Shown piece by piece: positions 26,314 through 34,489 of a stretch of 64,000 nucleotides of DNA. The translations under genes and the position numbers were made by a program. Position 1 is the stretch's first letter. Each line of letters begins with the position of its first letter. Below the pieces are notes generated by a model. It was not told the DNA's origin. It was given only the letters and a program-made list of their open reading frames with translations, and made no database searches. Source of the stretch: Chloroflexota bacterium (lineage in GTDB: Bacteria; Chloroflexota; Limnocylindria; Limnocylindrales; CSP1-4); NCBI GenBank assembly GCA_021786265.1, contig JAJYNP010000084.1, positions 15,857-79,856 on the forward strand. Direction: 5' to 3'.

Positions 26314-26643
26314 ATGCTCGAGATCGAACTGCTCTGGTTCGAGGACTGCCCCAACCACCCGGCCGCGCGGTCTCTGCTGCAGGAGGTGCTGGCAGAGCGC
26401 GGGCTCGACACCCCCGTGCACGAGGTCGACGCGACCGACCCGGCCACCGCGGTGCGCCTTCGCTTTCCCGGCTCGCCCACCATCCGGGTCAACGGTCGCG
26501 ATGTCGCGCCCGGATTCGTCGACCCAGGCGACTACACCCCGCGCTGCCGCGTCTACTACACGACGGCCGGGCTCAGGGGCGTGCCGGAACGGGCCTGGAT
26601 CGAGGCGGCCATCGACGAGGCGCTGGCGGGGCACGCATGCTAG
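26314..26643 (+). CDS. Small thioredoxin-like protein
   Basis: A 109-residue protein beginning MLEIELLWFEDCPNHPAARS with a single Cys (DCPNH instead of CxxC), then GSPTIRVNGRDVAPGF, the cis-Pro strand of the thioredoxin fold. Similar proteins occur beside mercury, arsenic and sulfur genes. The CRVYYTTAGL and a C-terminal GHAC add cysteines. It is separated from the Ttr-like gene by 193 bases containing a weak TACACT -10 candidate at 26223. It ends immediately before the convergent argH stop. Confidence 0.75.
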   Translation: MLEIELLWFEDCPNHPAARSLLQEVLAERGLDTPVHEVDATDPATAVRLRFPGSPTIRVNGRDVAPGFVDPGDYTPRCRVYYTTAGLRGVPERAWIEAAIDEALAGHAC

Positions 26644-28080
26644 TCAGCCCTGGCCGCCTCGGCGGTCCAGTCTCTTCCTCGCGGCCTCGATCGCCTCGCG
26701 CACCCGCGCCGGGGCCGTTCCACCCGTGACGCATGGCCGCTCGACCGCGGCCTCCAACGTCGCCGCCCGGCGGAGCTCGCCGCCCAGCCCCGTCACCGCC
26801 TCGCCGGCGAGCCGGCGCGCCTCGGGCCCCTCCTCGGCCGCCAGCGCCTCCCGAAACGCCTCGTCATCCAGCTGATCGAGCCGGCAGCCACGACGTTCCG
26901 CCTCGGCCACGAGGCGTCCCGCCACGTGGTGGGCGACGCGGAACGGAAGTCCGCGCTCCACCAGCGCATCGGCGACCGACGTCGCGGTCACGTGGCCGCG
27001 CAGGGCCGCCTCGCGCATGCGGTCCGCGTCGAACGAGAGTCCGCCCACGACCGCGGTCATCACCCGCAGCGACGAGCTGAACACGGCGGCCGCATCGAAG
27101 AGCGGGGCCTTGTCCTCCTGCAGGTCGCGCTGGTAGGCCAGCGGCAGCCCCTTGAGCACCCCCAGCATCGTCGCCAGATGGCCGGCCACTCGCGCGGCGC
27201 GCGCCCGCACCAGCTCGCACGGGTCCGGGTTCTTCTTGTTCGGCATCATCGACGAGCCGGTGGCATGCGCGTCCGCGAGCGCGACCCAGCCGAACGCCGG
27301 GTTGGACCACCACACCAGCTCCTCGGCGAGGCGCGAGAGATGCACCATGGCGAGCGCAGCGGCGGCCAGGAACTCGACCACGAAGTCACGGTCGCTCACC
27401 GCGTCCAGCGAGTTGGCGGTGACGCCCGAGAAGCCCATGTCGGCGGCAGTCGCCTCGCGATCGAGCGCAAAGCCGGCCCCCGCCAGCGCCCCTGACCCGA
27501 GCGGCGAGCGGTCAGCGCGCCGCTCGCAGTCGGCCAGCCGGCCCCGGTCCCGCTCCAGCATCTCGACATAGGCGAGCAGGTGGTGGGCGAGCAGCACCGG
27601 TTGCGCGGGCTGGACGTGGGTCATCCCCGGCAGGATCGCCTGGCCATCACGTTCGGCCCGGTCCACCAGCGCTCGCTCGAACGCGACCAGGTCGCCGTCC
27701 AGGTCGCGGACCGTCCGGCGGAGCCACAGTCGCAGGTCGAGCGCCACCTGGTCGTTGCGCGATCGCCCGGTGTGCAGCTTGCCGGCCACCGGACCGAGGC
27801 GCGCCGTGAGGGCTGCCTCGAGGTTGAGATGGACGTCCTCGAGCGCCGGGTCCCACGCGAACGTGCCGGCGTCGACGTCCCGGCGCAGCGCCTGGAGACC
27901 CTCCACGAGCCGTCGGGACTCGTCCGCGGTCAGCAGTCCGGCCCGCTCGAGCCCGCGCACGTGGGCCATCGACCCGTCGATGTCGTCGACCGCCAGCGCA
28001 CGGTCGACCTCGACCGAGCGGGTCGCGTCGGCGATCAGCGGATCGGTCTCGCCGCTGAACCGCCCGCCCCACATCCGCAT
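26644..28080 (-). CDS. argH: Argininosuccinate lyase
   Basis: Last step of arginine biosynthesis, cleaving argininosuccinate to arginine and fumarate. MRMWGGRFSGETDPLIADAT is the classical N-terminus, HTGRSRNDQVALDLRLWLRR the second signature, and GSSMMPNKKNPDPCE the fumarase-superfamily signature with catalytic Ser. GAGGAGG precedes the ATG at 28080; an upstream in-frame extension is Arg/Pro-rich and rejected. Length 478 is close to the usual 455-470. It is isolated from the other arg genes and convergent with the accessory block. Confidence 0.96.
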   Translation of the reverse strand: MRMWGGRFSGETDPLIADATRSVEVDRALAVDDIDGSMAHVRGLERAGLLTADESRRLVEGLQALRRDVDAGTFAWDPALEDVHLNLEAALTARLGPVAGKLHTGRSRNDQVALDLRLWLRRTVRDLDGDLVAFERALVDRAERDGQAILPGMTHVQPAQPVLLAHHLLAYVEMLERDRGRLADCERRADRSPLGSGALAGAGFALDREATAADMGFSGVTANSLDAVSDRDFVVEFLAAAALAMVHLSRLAEELVWWSNPAFGWVALADAHATGSSMMPNKKNPDPCELVRARAARVAGHLATMLGVLKGLPLAYQRDLQEDKAPLFDAAAVFSSSLRVMTAVVGGLSFDADRMREAALRGHVTATSVADALVERGLPFRVAHHVAGRLVAEAERRGCRLDQLDDEAFREALAAEEGPEARRLAGEAVTGLGGELRRAATLEAAVERPCVTGGTAPARVREAIEAARKRLDRRGGQG

Positions 28081-28207
28081 CGTGTCCCTCCTCAGGGGCG
28101 AGTGTATCGGGTGAGCGCGACCCGGGGGCGTGGGGGCCAGTCCTGCGCGGGGCCCGGGGGTGCGGGGCCCGATGGGTGCGCGGCCCGATCCGCGCGCGGC
28201 CCGGGGC

Positions 28208-29521
28208 CTACCGGCGCGAGGTCCCCACGCGGACCTCGCCGCGTGCCGGCACGTAGCGCCACGCCACGGCCGCGGCCGCAACGGAGGTGACGGCACTCAC
28301 CAGGAAGACGGGACCGTGGCCGTAGGCGCCGAACAGCACCCCGCCTCCGAGGTTCGCGATGACCGACGCGATCCCCATCGCGCTCATCCCGTAGAGCGCC
28401 TGGCCGCTCCCCTGCAGCTGGTCGGGCAGCAGCGCGCCGACGGTGAGCACGATCGTGACGGTCAGCGCCCCGTACGCGAGCCCGGTCAGGATCCGGGAGG
28501 CGACGATCAACGTGGGGTCGGCGAGGACGACCCAGGAGAGGAACGCGAGGGCGTACAGTCCGCAGGCGAGCGCGAACAGCCCGCGCAGCCCGACGCGGGA
28601 GACGAAGCGGGCGGCGACCAGCATGGCCGGGATCTCGAAGATCGCGGACACGGAGGCGGAGAGCGCGATCACCGATGGCGGGCCGCCCAGCTCCACGAGA
28701 CGCAGCGGCAGGAACGTGAAGCTCGCCAGCACGCCCAGGTGGGCCAGCACCACGGCCGCCATGACACCGACCAGGCGGGGCTCGACCTCGATCGCGACGC
28801 CGATCGACCCGGCGAGCTCGCTCCAGCGCCGCGCGCGCCCGGGAGCGCCTGGGTCGGGGGCGCGAGGTCGTGGCTCGACCCCGGTCCGGGCCGGCGGACC
28901 GTGCCCGACCGTGCCGCCTTCGGCCGGATCGCGTTCCCCCTGCCGGAGGAGTGCCGCGTCGGCAGGCTGCCGGTAGTCGGCAAGGCGGGCCCGCGGCGCG
29001 TCGGGGACCGCGACGACCGCGATCGCAACCAGGACGCCCGACGCCGCGGCGAGAAGGTACGACAGACCATACCCGACCACGTCGTACGCGAACCCGGCGG
29101 CCAGCGCCGCGACCGCGAACGAGCCGCTCTCGATCAGCCGGAAGCGCCCGTACCGGTCGGGGGTCGCCGCCAGGGCGTGGACCGCCAGCGCGTCCGTGAG
29201 CATGCCGGCGCCTGATTCGACCACGTAGTACCCGATCACGGCGCAGGCGACGAGCGGCAGCGCGACCGGTGCGCCGAAGAGGAGCGCGACCGCACCTGAG
29301 CCGAGTGCGGCGGCCTGGAGTGCGCGCCGGCGCCCCAGTACGACGTCACCCAGGTGCCCCCACACCGGCAGGGCGACCACGTATCCCAGGGCCGTGCACG
29401 CCGTGACGACGCCGATCGCCGGTGCGGAGAAGCCCCGCTGCTCGAGGATGACCGGCACGAAGGGCATCAGGACGCCGATCAGGACGCCGACGATCAGGTA
29501 GAGGCCGCGGAGGGGATGCAC
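28208..29521 (-). CDS. Major facilitator superfamily transporter
   Basis: A 437-residue MFS permease with twelve predicted helices split by a long hydrophilic loop (about residues 190-240). The first loop motif GHLGDVVLGRRRA is the MFS GxxxDxxGRR-like signature, and the overall pattern resembles the MFS_1-like/3-phenylpropionate group. The substrate is unknown. The GTG start lacks a ribosome site, but TACCAT stands eight bases upstream on the minus strand, so it may be leaderless. It is divergent from the Rrf2 gene. Confidence 0.82.
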   Translation of the reverse strand: MHPLRGLYLIVGVLIGVLMPFVPVILEQRGFSAPAIGVVTACTALGYVVALPVWGHLGDVVLGRRRALQAAALGSGAVALLFGAPVALPLVACAVIGYYVVESGAGMLTDALAVHALAATPDRYGRFRLIESGSFAVAALAAGFAYDVVGYGLSYLLAAASGVLVAIAVVAVPDAPRARLADYRQPADAALLRQGERDPAEGGTVGHGPPARTGVEPRPRAPDPGAPGRARRWSELAGSIGVAIEVEPRLVGVMAAVVLAHLGVLASFTFLPLRLVELGGPPSVIALSASVSAIFEIPAMLVAARFVSRVGLRGLFALACGLYALAFLSWVVLADPTLIVASRILTGLAYGALTVTIVLTVGALLPDQLQGSGQALYGMSAMGIASVIANLGGGVLFGAYGHGPVFLVSAVTSVAAAAVAWRYVPARGEVRVGTSRR

Positions 29522-29621
29522 GGCAGATCATGGTAGGCGCCGCAGCCGGGCTCCAGGTGCCGGACGGACCGCGATGCGCCGTCCCGGGCCTCCCGCGCCG
29601 GCGTGGCATACTCGTCCCGCC

Positions 29622-30065
29622 ATGCGACTCGAGCTGACGCGACGGGGGGACTACGCCGTCCGCGCTGCTGTCGCGCTGGCCGGCGCGGACGGGAACGGTC
29701 TCCTCAGCACCCGCCGGATAGCGGCCGAGATGCAGATCCCGCCGCGGTTCCTGCCCCAGGTCATGGCCGACCTGGTCCGTGCCGCCCTGGTGGTCGCCAC
29801 GACCGGGCGCTCCGGTGGGTACCGCCTGTCGCGACCGGCCGTCGAGATCTCGCTGCTCGACGTGATCCGCGCCGCCGAGCACGAGCACGGCATGCGGACC
29901 TGCATCCTCAGGGGCGGGCCCTGCGACCCCGAGGGTCGCTGCGACGTCCACGACGTGTTCTCGGACGCACGGGACGCGTTGCTTCGATCGCTCGCCCAGG
30001 CGACGCTCGCCGAAGTGGCGCAGTCCCGGCGACGGCGACTGCCCGGAGGCGTGGCCGCGTCGTAG
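29622..30065 (+). CDS. Rrf2-family regulator with three-Cys cluster motif
   Basis: A 147-residue Rrf2 winged-helix regulator. MRLELTRRGDYAVRAAVALA is the family start, followed by IPPRFLPQVMADLVRAALVV and the GRSGGYRLSRP wing. CILRGGPCDPEGRC (about residues 93-106) gives three cysteines with spacing close to NsrR and IscR, so an Fe-S cluster is expected. Next to nirK and a haem/copper-type membrane protein, a nitric-oxide sensing NsrR role is likely but unproved. CATACT nine bases before the ATG suggests a leaderless transcript. Confidence 0.86.
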   Translation: MRLELTRRGDYAVRAAVALAGADGNGLLSTRRIAAEMQIPPRFLPQVMADLVRAALVVATTGRSGGYRLSRPAVEISLLDVIRAAEHEHGMRTCILRGGPCDPEGRCDVHDVFSDARDALLRSLAQATLAEVAQSRRRRLPGGVAAS

Positions 30066-30087
30066 CGCTTCGTCGCGCGGCCCGCGG

Positions 30088-31323
30088 TCAGCGCCCGGGC
30101 TCGCGCGCCAGGGTCGCCGCGAGCAGGAGCCCCAGGCCGATCAGCAGCGTGCCCGCCACGAGCACGGCTCCCGCCTCCATCGGTGCGGGGATGGACATCG
30201 CGAGCCCGACGGCCATGAGCGCCACGCCGCCGTTCATCGCGATGATCCGGGGCACGGCGGCGATCCCCAGGATCCCGCGCTGCCGCGCGTGGCGACGGGG
30301 CGATCCGCCGGAGATCGCGGGGAGCAGGTGGGTCCATGACCCGACCAGCGACTGCGCGATCCACCCGGCGGCGAGGGGCGCACCCACCACCGAGAGCGAC
30401 CACGCGCCGGGCGTCGCGCCCTGGAGCAGCACGCGACCCGCGGCAGCGGCGACCGCGATCGCGAACCAGGCCACCCCAGAACCGAGGCTCCCGATCGCGA
30501 CGGTCCGCCAGGAGAGGTCGCCCGTCCAGTGCCCCCGCACCCGCCATGCGCCGGCGACGTAGGCGACGAGGCCCACCGCACCGGCGATCTCGATCGCGGC
30601 CCCGGCCAGGCCGATCATGTCGCTCCGCGCCAGGTACGCAAGGGCGACCAGGGGGGCGCCGAGCGCGAGCCCGACGACCATGACCCGCATGCGGATCCCG
30701 CCGGAGATGCGGCTGCCGACCACGGTCGGGTAGAGATGCAGCAGAGTCCCCGCGACCACCAGCGACACGAACCCCAGCAGGTTCAGCCAGGCATGCATCG
30801 GCTTGAGCCATGCCCAGTCGGCCTGCACCGGCCCGAAGCCACCCACCTCGAACGAGCCGAGCGCCGCGCCGATCGCGACGTCCGCCAGCGCGACGCCGTA
30901 CGCGACGAGCACCCAGGGGTGGCGGCTGCCCATCGCCCGACGCAGGGGGAGGAACGCGGTCAGCGCCAGCAGCCCGATGCCGGCGATGAACGACGCGCCC
31001 CCGGCCGCAGCCAGCGGCGGCACGTGTCCGGCGAACCCGCCGCTGACCGCCAGCGCGCCTGCACCGAGGAGCACGAGCACGGCCGCCCGCAGCTCCCAGC
31101 GGGCGGGTCGCCCCGCGAGCAGCGAGGCGGTGAAGAACGGCAGTGCCGCCCCGATCGCCTGCGAGGCCGCGCCCGCCAGCGCCAGGTGGAGCGGCAGCCA
31201 GGCACCCATGCGGACCTGCGACGGCAGCGCCGCCGAGGCGATCGACAGGAGCAGGAAGCCACCCGCCGCCCACAAGCCGGCGGCCGTGACCCGACGGTCG
31301 GCCGTCCGCTCCCGGGCGCGCAT
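30088..31323 (-). CDS. NnrS-like or haem-copper-type 12-helix membrane protein
   Basis: A 411-residue protein with about twelve hydrophobic helices and conserved-looking histidines inside them: LPLHLALAGA, LKPMHAWLNLLGFVSLVVAG, GTLLHLYPTVVG and GSWTHLLPAISGG. This layout recalls NnrS, a haem/copper protein protecting against nitric oxide and controlled by NsrR, and is compatible with adjacent Rrf2 and nirK genes. It lacks the full ligand set of a haem-copper oxidase or NO reductase, and I cannot assign it firmly. GGGGGAG precedes the ATG at 31323. It is transcribed divergently from nirK. Confidence 0.6.
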   Translation of the reverse strand: MRARERTADRRVTAAGLWAAGGFLLLSIASAALPSQVRMGAWLPLHLALAGAASQAIGAALPFFTASLLAGRPARWELRAAVLVLLGAGALAVSGGFAGHVPPLAAAGGASFIAGIGLLALTAFLPLRRAMGSRHPWVLVAYGVALADVAIGAALGSFEVGGFGPVQADWAWLKPMHAWLNLLGFVSLVVAGTLLHLYPTVVGSRISGGIRMRVMVVGLALGAPLVALAYLARSDMIGLAGAAIEIAGAVGLVAYVAGAWRVRGHWTGDLSWRTVAIGSLGSGVAWFAIAVAAAAGRVLLQGATPGAWSLSVVGAPLAAGWIAQSLVGSWTHLLPAISGGSPRRHARQRGILGIAAVPRIIAMNGGVALMAVGLAMSIPAPMEAGAVLVAGTLLIGLGLLLAATLAREPGR

Positions 31324-31417
31324 CAGCGGCTCCCCCGGACGCCCGACCCGCACCGATGCTCCGGCACGCGGAGGGGACCCGAGGGTGTCACGGGGACGGA
31401 TCGAGCCATTCGGCGCT

Positions 31418-31495
31418 TACCGTCGCCAGCCGTCCACATACCGTCGCCAGCCGGTTGACGTGTGCTCCGCATGAATAAATACTAAGTAACTTACT
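31418..31495 (+). promoter_or_regulatory. nirK promoter with tandem repeats and AT-rich palindrome
   Basis: TACCGTCGCCAGCCG occurs twice, at 31418-31432 and 31439-31453, with a 21-base period (two helical turns), directly before TTGACG (31455-31460, -35). AATACT at 31478-31483 is a -10 with 17-base spacing. AGTAACTTACT at 31485-31495 is a palindrome just past the -10. The direct repeats look like an activator site and the palindrome like a repressor site. ATACTAAGTA at 31479-31488 also occurs in the Zur box. Confidence 0.6.
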
Positions 31496-31540
31496 GATGT
31501 TTGGCCTCTCCGCAGGGGCCGCCGAAAGAGAGGAGACACG

Positions 31541-32698
31541 ATGCATCGGCAGCTCGTCCGGGTGTCCGGCGTCCTGGCCGTCGCGCTCATCGCCGGCGCC
31601 TGCGTGGCGAGCGGCCAGGCTACCTGGACCGAGGCGCCGGCTTCCGCGCTCCCCGGACCGGTCACCAGCCCGGTGGCGAGCGCCGCGGCAGCCGGAGCGA
31701 ACGGCGTCGCCGGCGCCACGGCGGCCGGCACGATGCCGGGCATGAGCGCGCCGGCGTCCTCGTCCACCTCGACCGCCACCTATCAGCTGCCGTCGCCCGA
31801 TCCGTCCGCGGCACCGTACCAGCTCTATGACGCGACGGCGCCGGCCGTGCTGCCCGGGACGGACCACACCATCACGCTCACGGTCGAGGAGAAGGACTTC
31901 ACGATCGCCACGGGGTACGTCGTGCACGCCTGGACGTTCAACGGCCAGATCCCCGCACCGGTGATCCGCGTGCACTTCGGCGACACGGTCCGCGTGCACC
32001 TGGTCAACCCCTCGACCAGCACCATGCCCCACTCGCTCGACTTTCACGCCAGCCAGGTCGCCTGGAACGGCCCCATGCAGTCGGTGAACCCGGGCCACGA
32101 CGCCTGGTACATCTGGCATGCCGACTATGCCGGGGTCTGGATGTACCACTGCGGCACCGCGCCCGCGCTCGATCACATCGCCAACGGCATGTACGGGATG
32201 GTCATCGTCGAGCCGAAGGGCGGCCTGCCCGGGGTCGACAGGGAATTCACGATCGTCCAGAGCGAGTGGTACTTCGGCGGGCAGGGCAAGCCGGTCGACT
32301 TCACCCGCGCGGCCGCGACCGACCCGGCGCCCGACTTCGTCGTCTTCAACGGCGTGGCGAACCAGTACAAGGACCACCCCCTGCTGGTCGACACCGGCAA
32401 GACGGTGCGCGTCTTCGTCCTGGACGCCGGTCCCAGCATCGGCACGTCGTTCCACATCGTGGGCACGATCTTCAACACGGTCATCAAGGAGGGCGTGGAG
32501 CTCTCGGCGGGCAACGCGGGAGGCTGGGGCTCGCAGGCCGTCGATCTCTCACCGGCGCAGGGGGCGATCGTGCAGTTCGTGCCGCCGGAGGACGGGCAGT
32601 ACGTGATGGTGGATCACGCCTTCACCTACGCGGCCCACGGGGCCATGGCGATCGTCCAGGCGGGCGACGGGGTCTACAGGGGGACCTCGCAGAAGTAG
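31541..32698 (+). CDS. nirK: Copper-containing nitrite reductase
   Basis: Two-domain cupredoxin of 385 residues, exported by an N-terminal signal with a lipobox-like GAC at residue 21 and a Ser/Ala/Thr-rich linker to about residue 80. MPHSLDFHA (H164, H169), MYHCGTAPALDHIANGMYGM (H203, C204, later H and M) and the domain-2 TSFHIVG and VDHAFTYAAHGAM histidines give the type 1 and type 2 copper ligands of NirK. Reduces nitrite to nitric oxide outside the membrane. No NO reductase is in the window. AGGAG lies before the ATG. Confidence 0.9.
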   Translation: MHRQLVRVSGVLAVALIAGACVASGQATWTEAPASALPGPVTSPVASAAAAGANGVAGATAAGTMPGMSAPASSSTSTATYQLPSPDPSAAPYQLYDATAPAVLPGTDHTITLTVEEKDFTIATGYVVHAWTFNGQIPAPVIRVHFGDTVRVHLVNPSTSTMPHSLDFHASQVAWNGPMQSVNPGHDAWYIWHADYAGVWMYHCGTAPALDHIANGMYGMVIVEPKGGLPGVDREFTIVQSEWYFGGQGKPVDFTRAAATDPAPDFVVFNGVANQYKDHPLLVDTGKTVRVFVLDAGPSIGTSFHIVGTIFNTVIKEGVELSAGNAGGWGSQAVDLSPAQGAIVQFVPPEDGQYVMVDHAFTYAAHGAMAIVQAGDGVYRGTSQK

Positions 32699-32710
32699 CC
32701 GGCCGCGACT

Positions 32711-32732
32711 GGCCCGGCTGGCCGGCCGGGTC
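32711..32732. terminator. GC-rich hairpin between convergent nirK and VKOR genes
   Basis: An 8-bp stem (GGCCCGGC with GCCGGGTC, one G-U pair) around a six-base loop, 13 bases after the nirK stop. No T-tract. Position between two converging genes suggests bidirectional termination. Confidence 0.4.
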
Positions 32733-32765
32733 ACTGCACCGGACCGGGGCCGCCTCGCGCTCCCG

Positions 32766-33404
32766 TCAGCTCGTCGCGCCGAACCTGCGAACCGCGATCA
32801 CGCTGACGATCCACCCCAGGATGAGGCTGATGCCGGCGGTCGTGCACCAGATGCAGATCGCGTGGATCACGAACAACTCGAGGTACACCAGCGTGGCGAT
32901 CACGAAGACGCCGATCAGCCCCAGCCCATACGGCACGTAGAGGATGCGCCGGTCGCCGGTCCGCCACCACGCCACGACCGACACCAGCACGAGCGTAGCC
33001 ATGCCCAGACCGTAGATGGCGACGGGGATGCCCATGAACGTGCTGTACTTGCTGGCCTGGACCGTGTCGCAGCCCTGGACCACGAAGCACACGGCCGTGG
33101 AGTTGGTCAGCTTGACGACCGCCAGGTACCCCAGGGCGACCATGGCGATCGCGGCCAGGACCGCCATCGCCACCGCGAACCTCGCCCGGTCGCTCGCCAG
33201 CCACCCGCGCAGGCCGCGCGGTGGATCGGCGAGGGCCGGCCCACGTGCGCCGGAGCCGGCCGGGTCGCCTTCCGCGACGGGCGCCGCGACTCCTGCCACG
33301 GCGTGCGCCGGCAAGGGAACCGCCGCGGGCCTCGACGCGCCCCGCCCGGACGCGCTGTCCGACGGCCTCCCCCGCGCGTTCGTGCGGGATCGCCGTGCGC
33401 TCAC
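32766..33404 (-). CDS. Vitamin K epoxide reductase (VKOR) family protein
   Basis: Quinone-linked membrane enzyme that reoxidises DsbA. AVCFVVQGCDTVQASKYSTF supplies the loop cysteines, GIPVAIYGLGMA is conserved, and HAICIWCTT holds the active CxxC; four to five membrane helices are seen. A GTG at 33404 starts 16 bases after the DsbA-like gene; the first 80 residues are hydrophilic and Pro/Ala-rich. Together with DsbA it forms the disulfide-making system that the Cys-rich exported proteins here would need. Confidence 0.9.
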   Translation of the reverse strand: MSARRSRTNARGRPSDSASGRGASRPAAVPLPAHAVAGVAAPVAEGDPAGSGARGPALADPPRGLRGWLASDRARFAVAMAVLAAIAMVALGYLAVVKLTNSTAVCFVVQGCDTVQASKYSTFMGIPVAIYGLGMATLVLVSVVAWWRTGDRRILYVPYGLGLIGVFVIATLVYLELFVIHAICIWCTTAGISLILGWIVSVIAVRRFGATS

Positions 33405-33420
33405 GGGGTCATCCCCACGC

Positions 33421-34326
33421 TCATGACGCGCCTGGCGTCGGGGCCGGGGACCGGGCCGCACCCGCCGACGACGCGGCCGGGCTCCCCGCCGTCGCCGGGC
33501 TGGCGCCCGCGGCCGCGGAGGGCGGCGCGGAGGGCAGCGCCCGGAGGGCGGCATCGATTGCGGCCGACACGCTCGGGAGGTCGAGGCCGCCCGTGTACTG
33601 CTTCCCGTTGAGGAAGAGCGTGGGCGTGCCCGTGATCCCGAGCTGCTTGCCCTGGTCGGTCTCCGCCTGCACCGCGCTCAGCATCGACGGGTCGGACAGG
33701 CACTGGTTGAACCTGGCCTGGTCAAGGCTCAGACGGCCGGCGATCCCATCGTAGAGCGCCTGGTTGAAGGTGCCGCTGTTCTCGGTGCCCTGGTTCGCGA
33801 ACAGGTACTCCATGAAGGCCCAGAACTGGCCCTGGTCGCCGGCGCACCGGGCGGCGACAGCGGCAGTGAACGACTCCTGCCCGATGAACGAGTAGTCGTG
33901 ATAGGTGATCTCCAGCTGCCCCGAGCTCACGTACTGGCTGATCAGGTGCGGCTCGATGTTGACCGAATAGTTGTCGCAGTACGGGCACTGGAAGTCTTCC
34001 CACTCGTCGAGCTTGAGCGGCGCGTTGGCGCTGCCGAGCGAGCGGCCGTGCGCGAGGGCGGCCGGGAAGGGCGACGGCGCCACGATCGTGCCTGTTCGCG
34101 ATCCGCCGACCGCGTTCTGCACCAGCACGAAGACGAGCCCGATCGCGGCCACCGCGACGACGGCGAGGGTGATCAGCGCGATCGGCGACCGGAGCGCAGA
34201 CGGCACCGCCGGCCCGCCGCCGGCCCCGCCGCCTGCCGGACGGCCAGCGGCGGGGCGCTGGGCTCGCTGCGCGGCACGCCGCTCGCGGCGGGCCGCCGAG
34301 TTCGACGTGGGGCGGTTGGCGCTCAG
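33421..34326 (-). CDS. Membrane-anchored DsbA-like thioredoxin
   Basis: A 301-residue thiol oxidase: basic N-terminus, one membrane helix (SPIALITLAVVAVAAIGLVF), then a DsbA-type domain with WEDFQCPYCDNY active site and the cis-Pro GITGTPTLFLNGK. The C-terminus is Pro/Ala/Ser-rich. No ATG or GTG suits the SD: AAAGGAG lies eight bases before a CTG at 34326, which I take as the start. An ATG at 34407 adds 27 residues without a ribosome site. Partner of the VKOR gene downstream. Confidence 0.85.
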   Translation of the reverse strand: MSANRPTSNSAARRERRAAQRAQRPAAGRPAGGGAGGGPAVPSALRSPIALITLAVVAVAAIGLVFVLVQNAVGGSRTGTIVAPSPFPAALAHGRSLGSANAPLKLDEWEDFQCPYCDNYSVNIEPHLISQYVSSGQLEITYHDYSFIGQESFTAAVAARCAGDQGQFWAFMEYLFANQGTENSGTFNQALYDGIAGRLSLDQARFNQCLSDPSMLSAVQAETDQGKQLGITGTPTLFLNGKQYTGGLDLPSVSAAIDAALRALPSAPPSAAAGASPATAGSPAASSAGAARSPAPTPGAS

Positions 34327-34467
34327 GGTGGATCTCCTTTCGGGACGCGACGGGCCTTCATCCGGGAGCCCGCGGGGGTCGACGCGCAGCGCGCAGGACA
34401 CGCGCACGGCGCAGGGTACCGCAGGGTGGCGCGAAGCGGGCGAAAGGCTGCCTCCACCGGGGGCTTG

Positions 34468-34483
34468 TGATACTAAGTATCAT
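34468..34483 (+). promoter_or_regulatory. Zur box overlapping a leaderless -10
   Basis: TGATACT-A-AGTATCA at 34468-34482 is a perfect 7-bp inverted repeat of the Fur/Zur type. TATCAT at 34478-34483 is a -10 box ending six bases before the GTG of zur at 34490, so transcription is probably leaderless and blocked when the box is occupied. Confidence 0.72.
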
Positions 34484-34489
34484 CTGACC

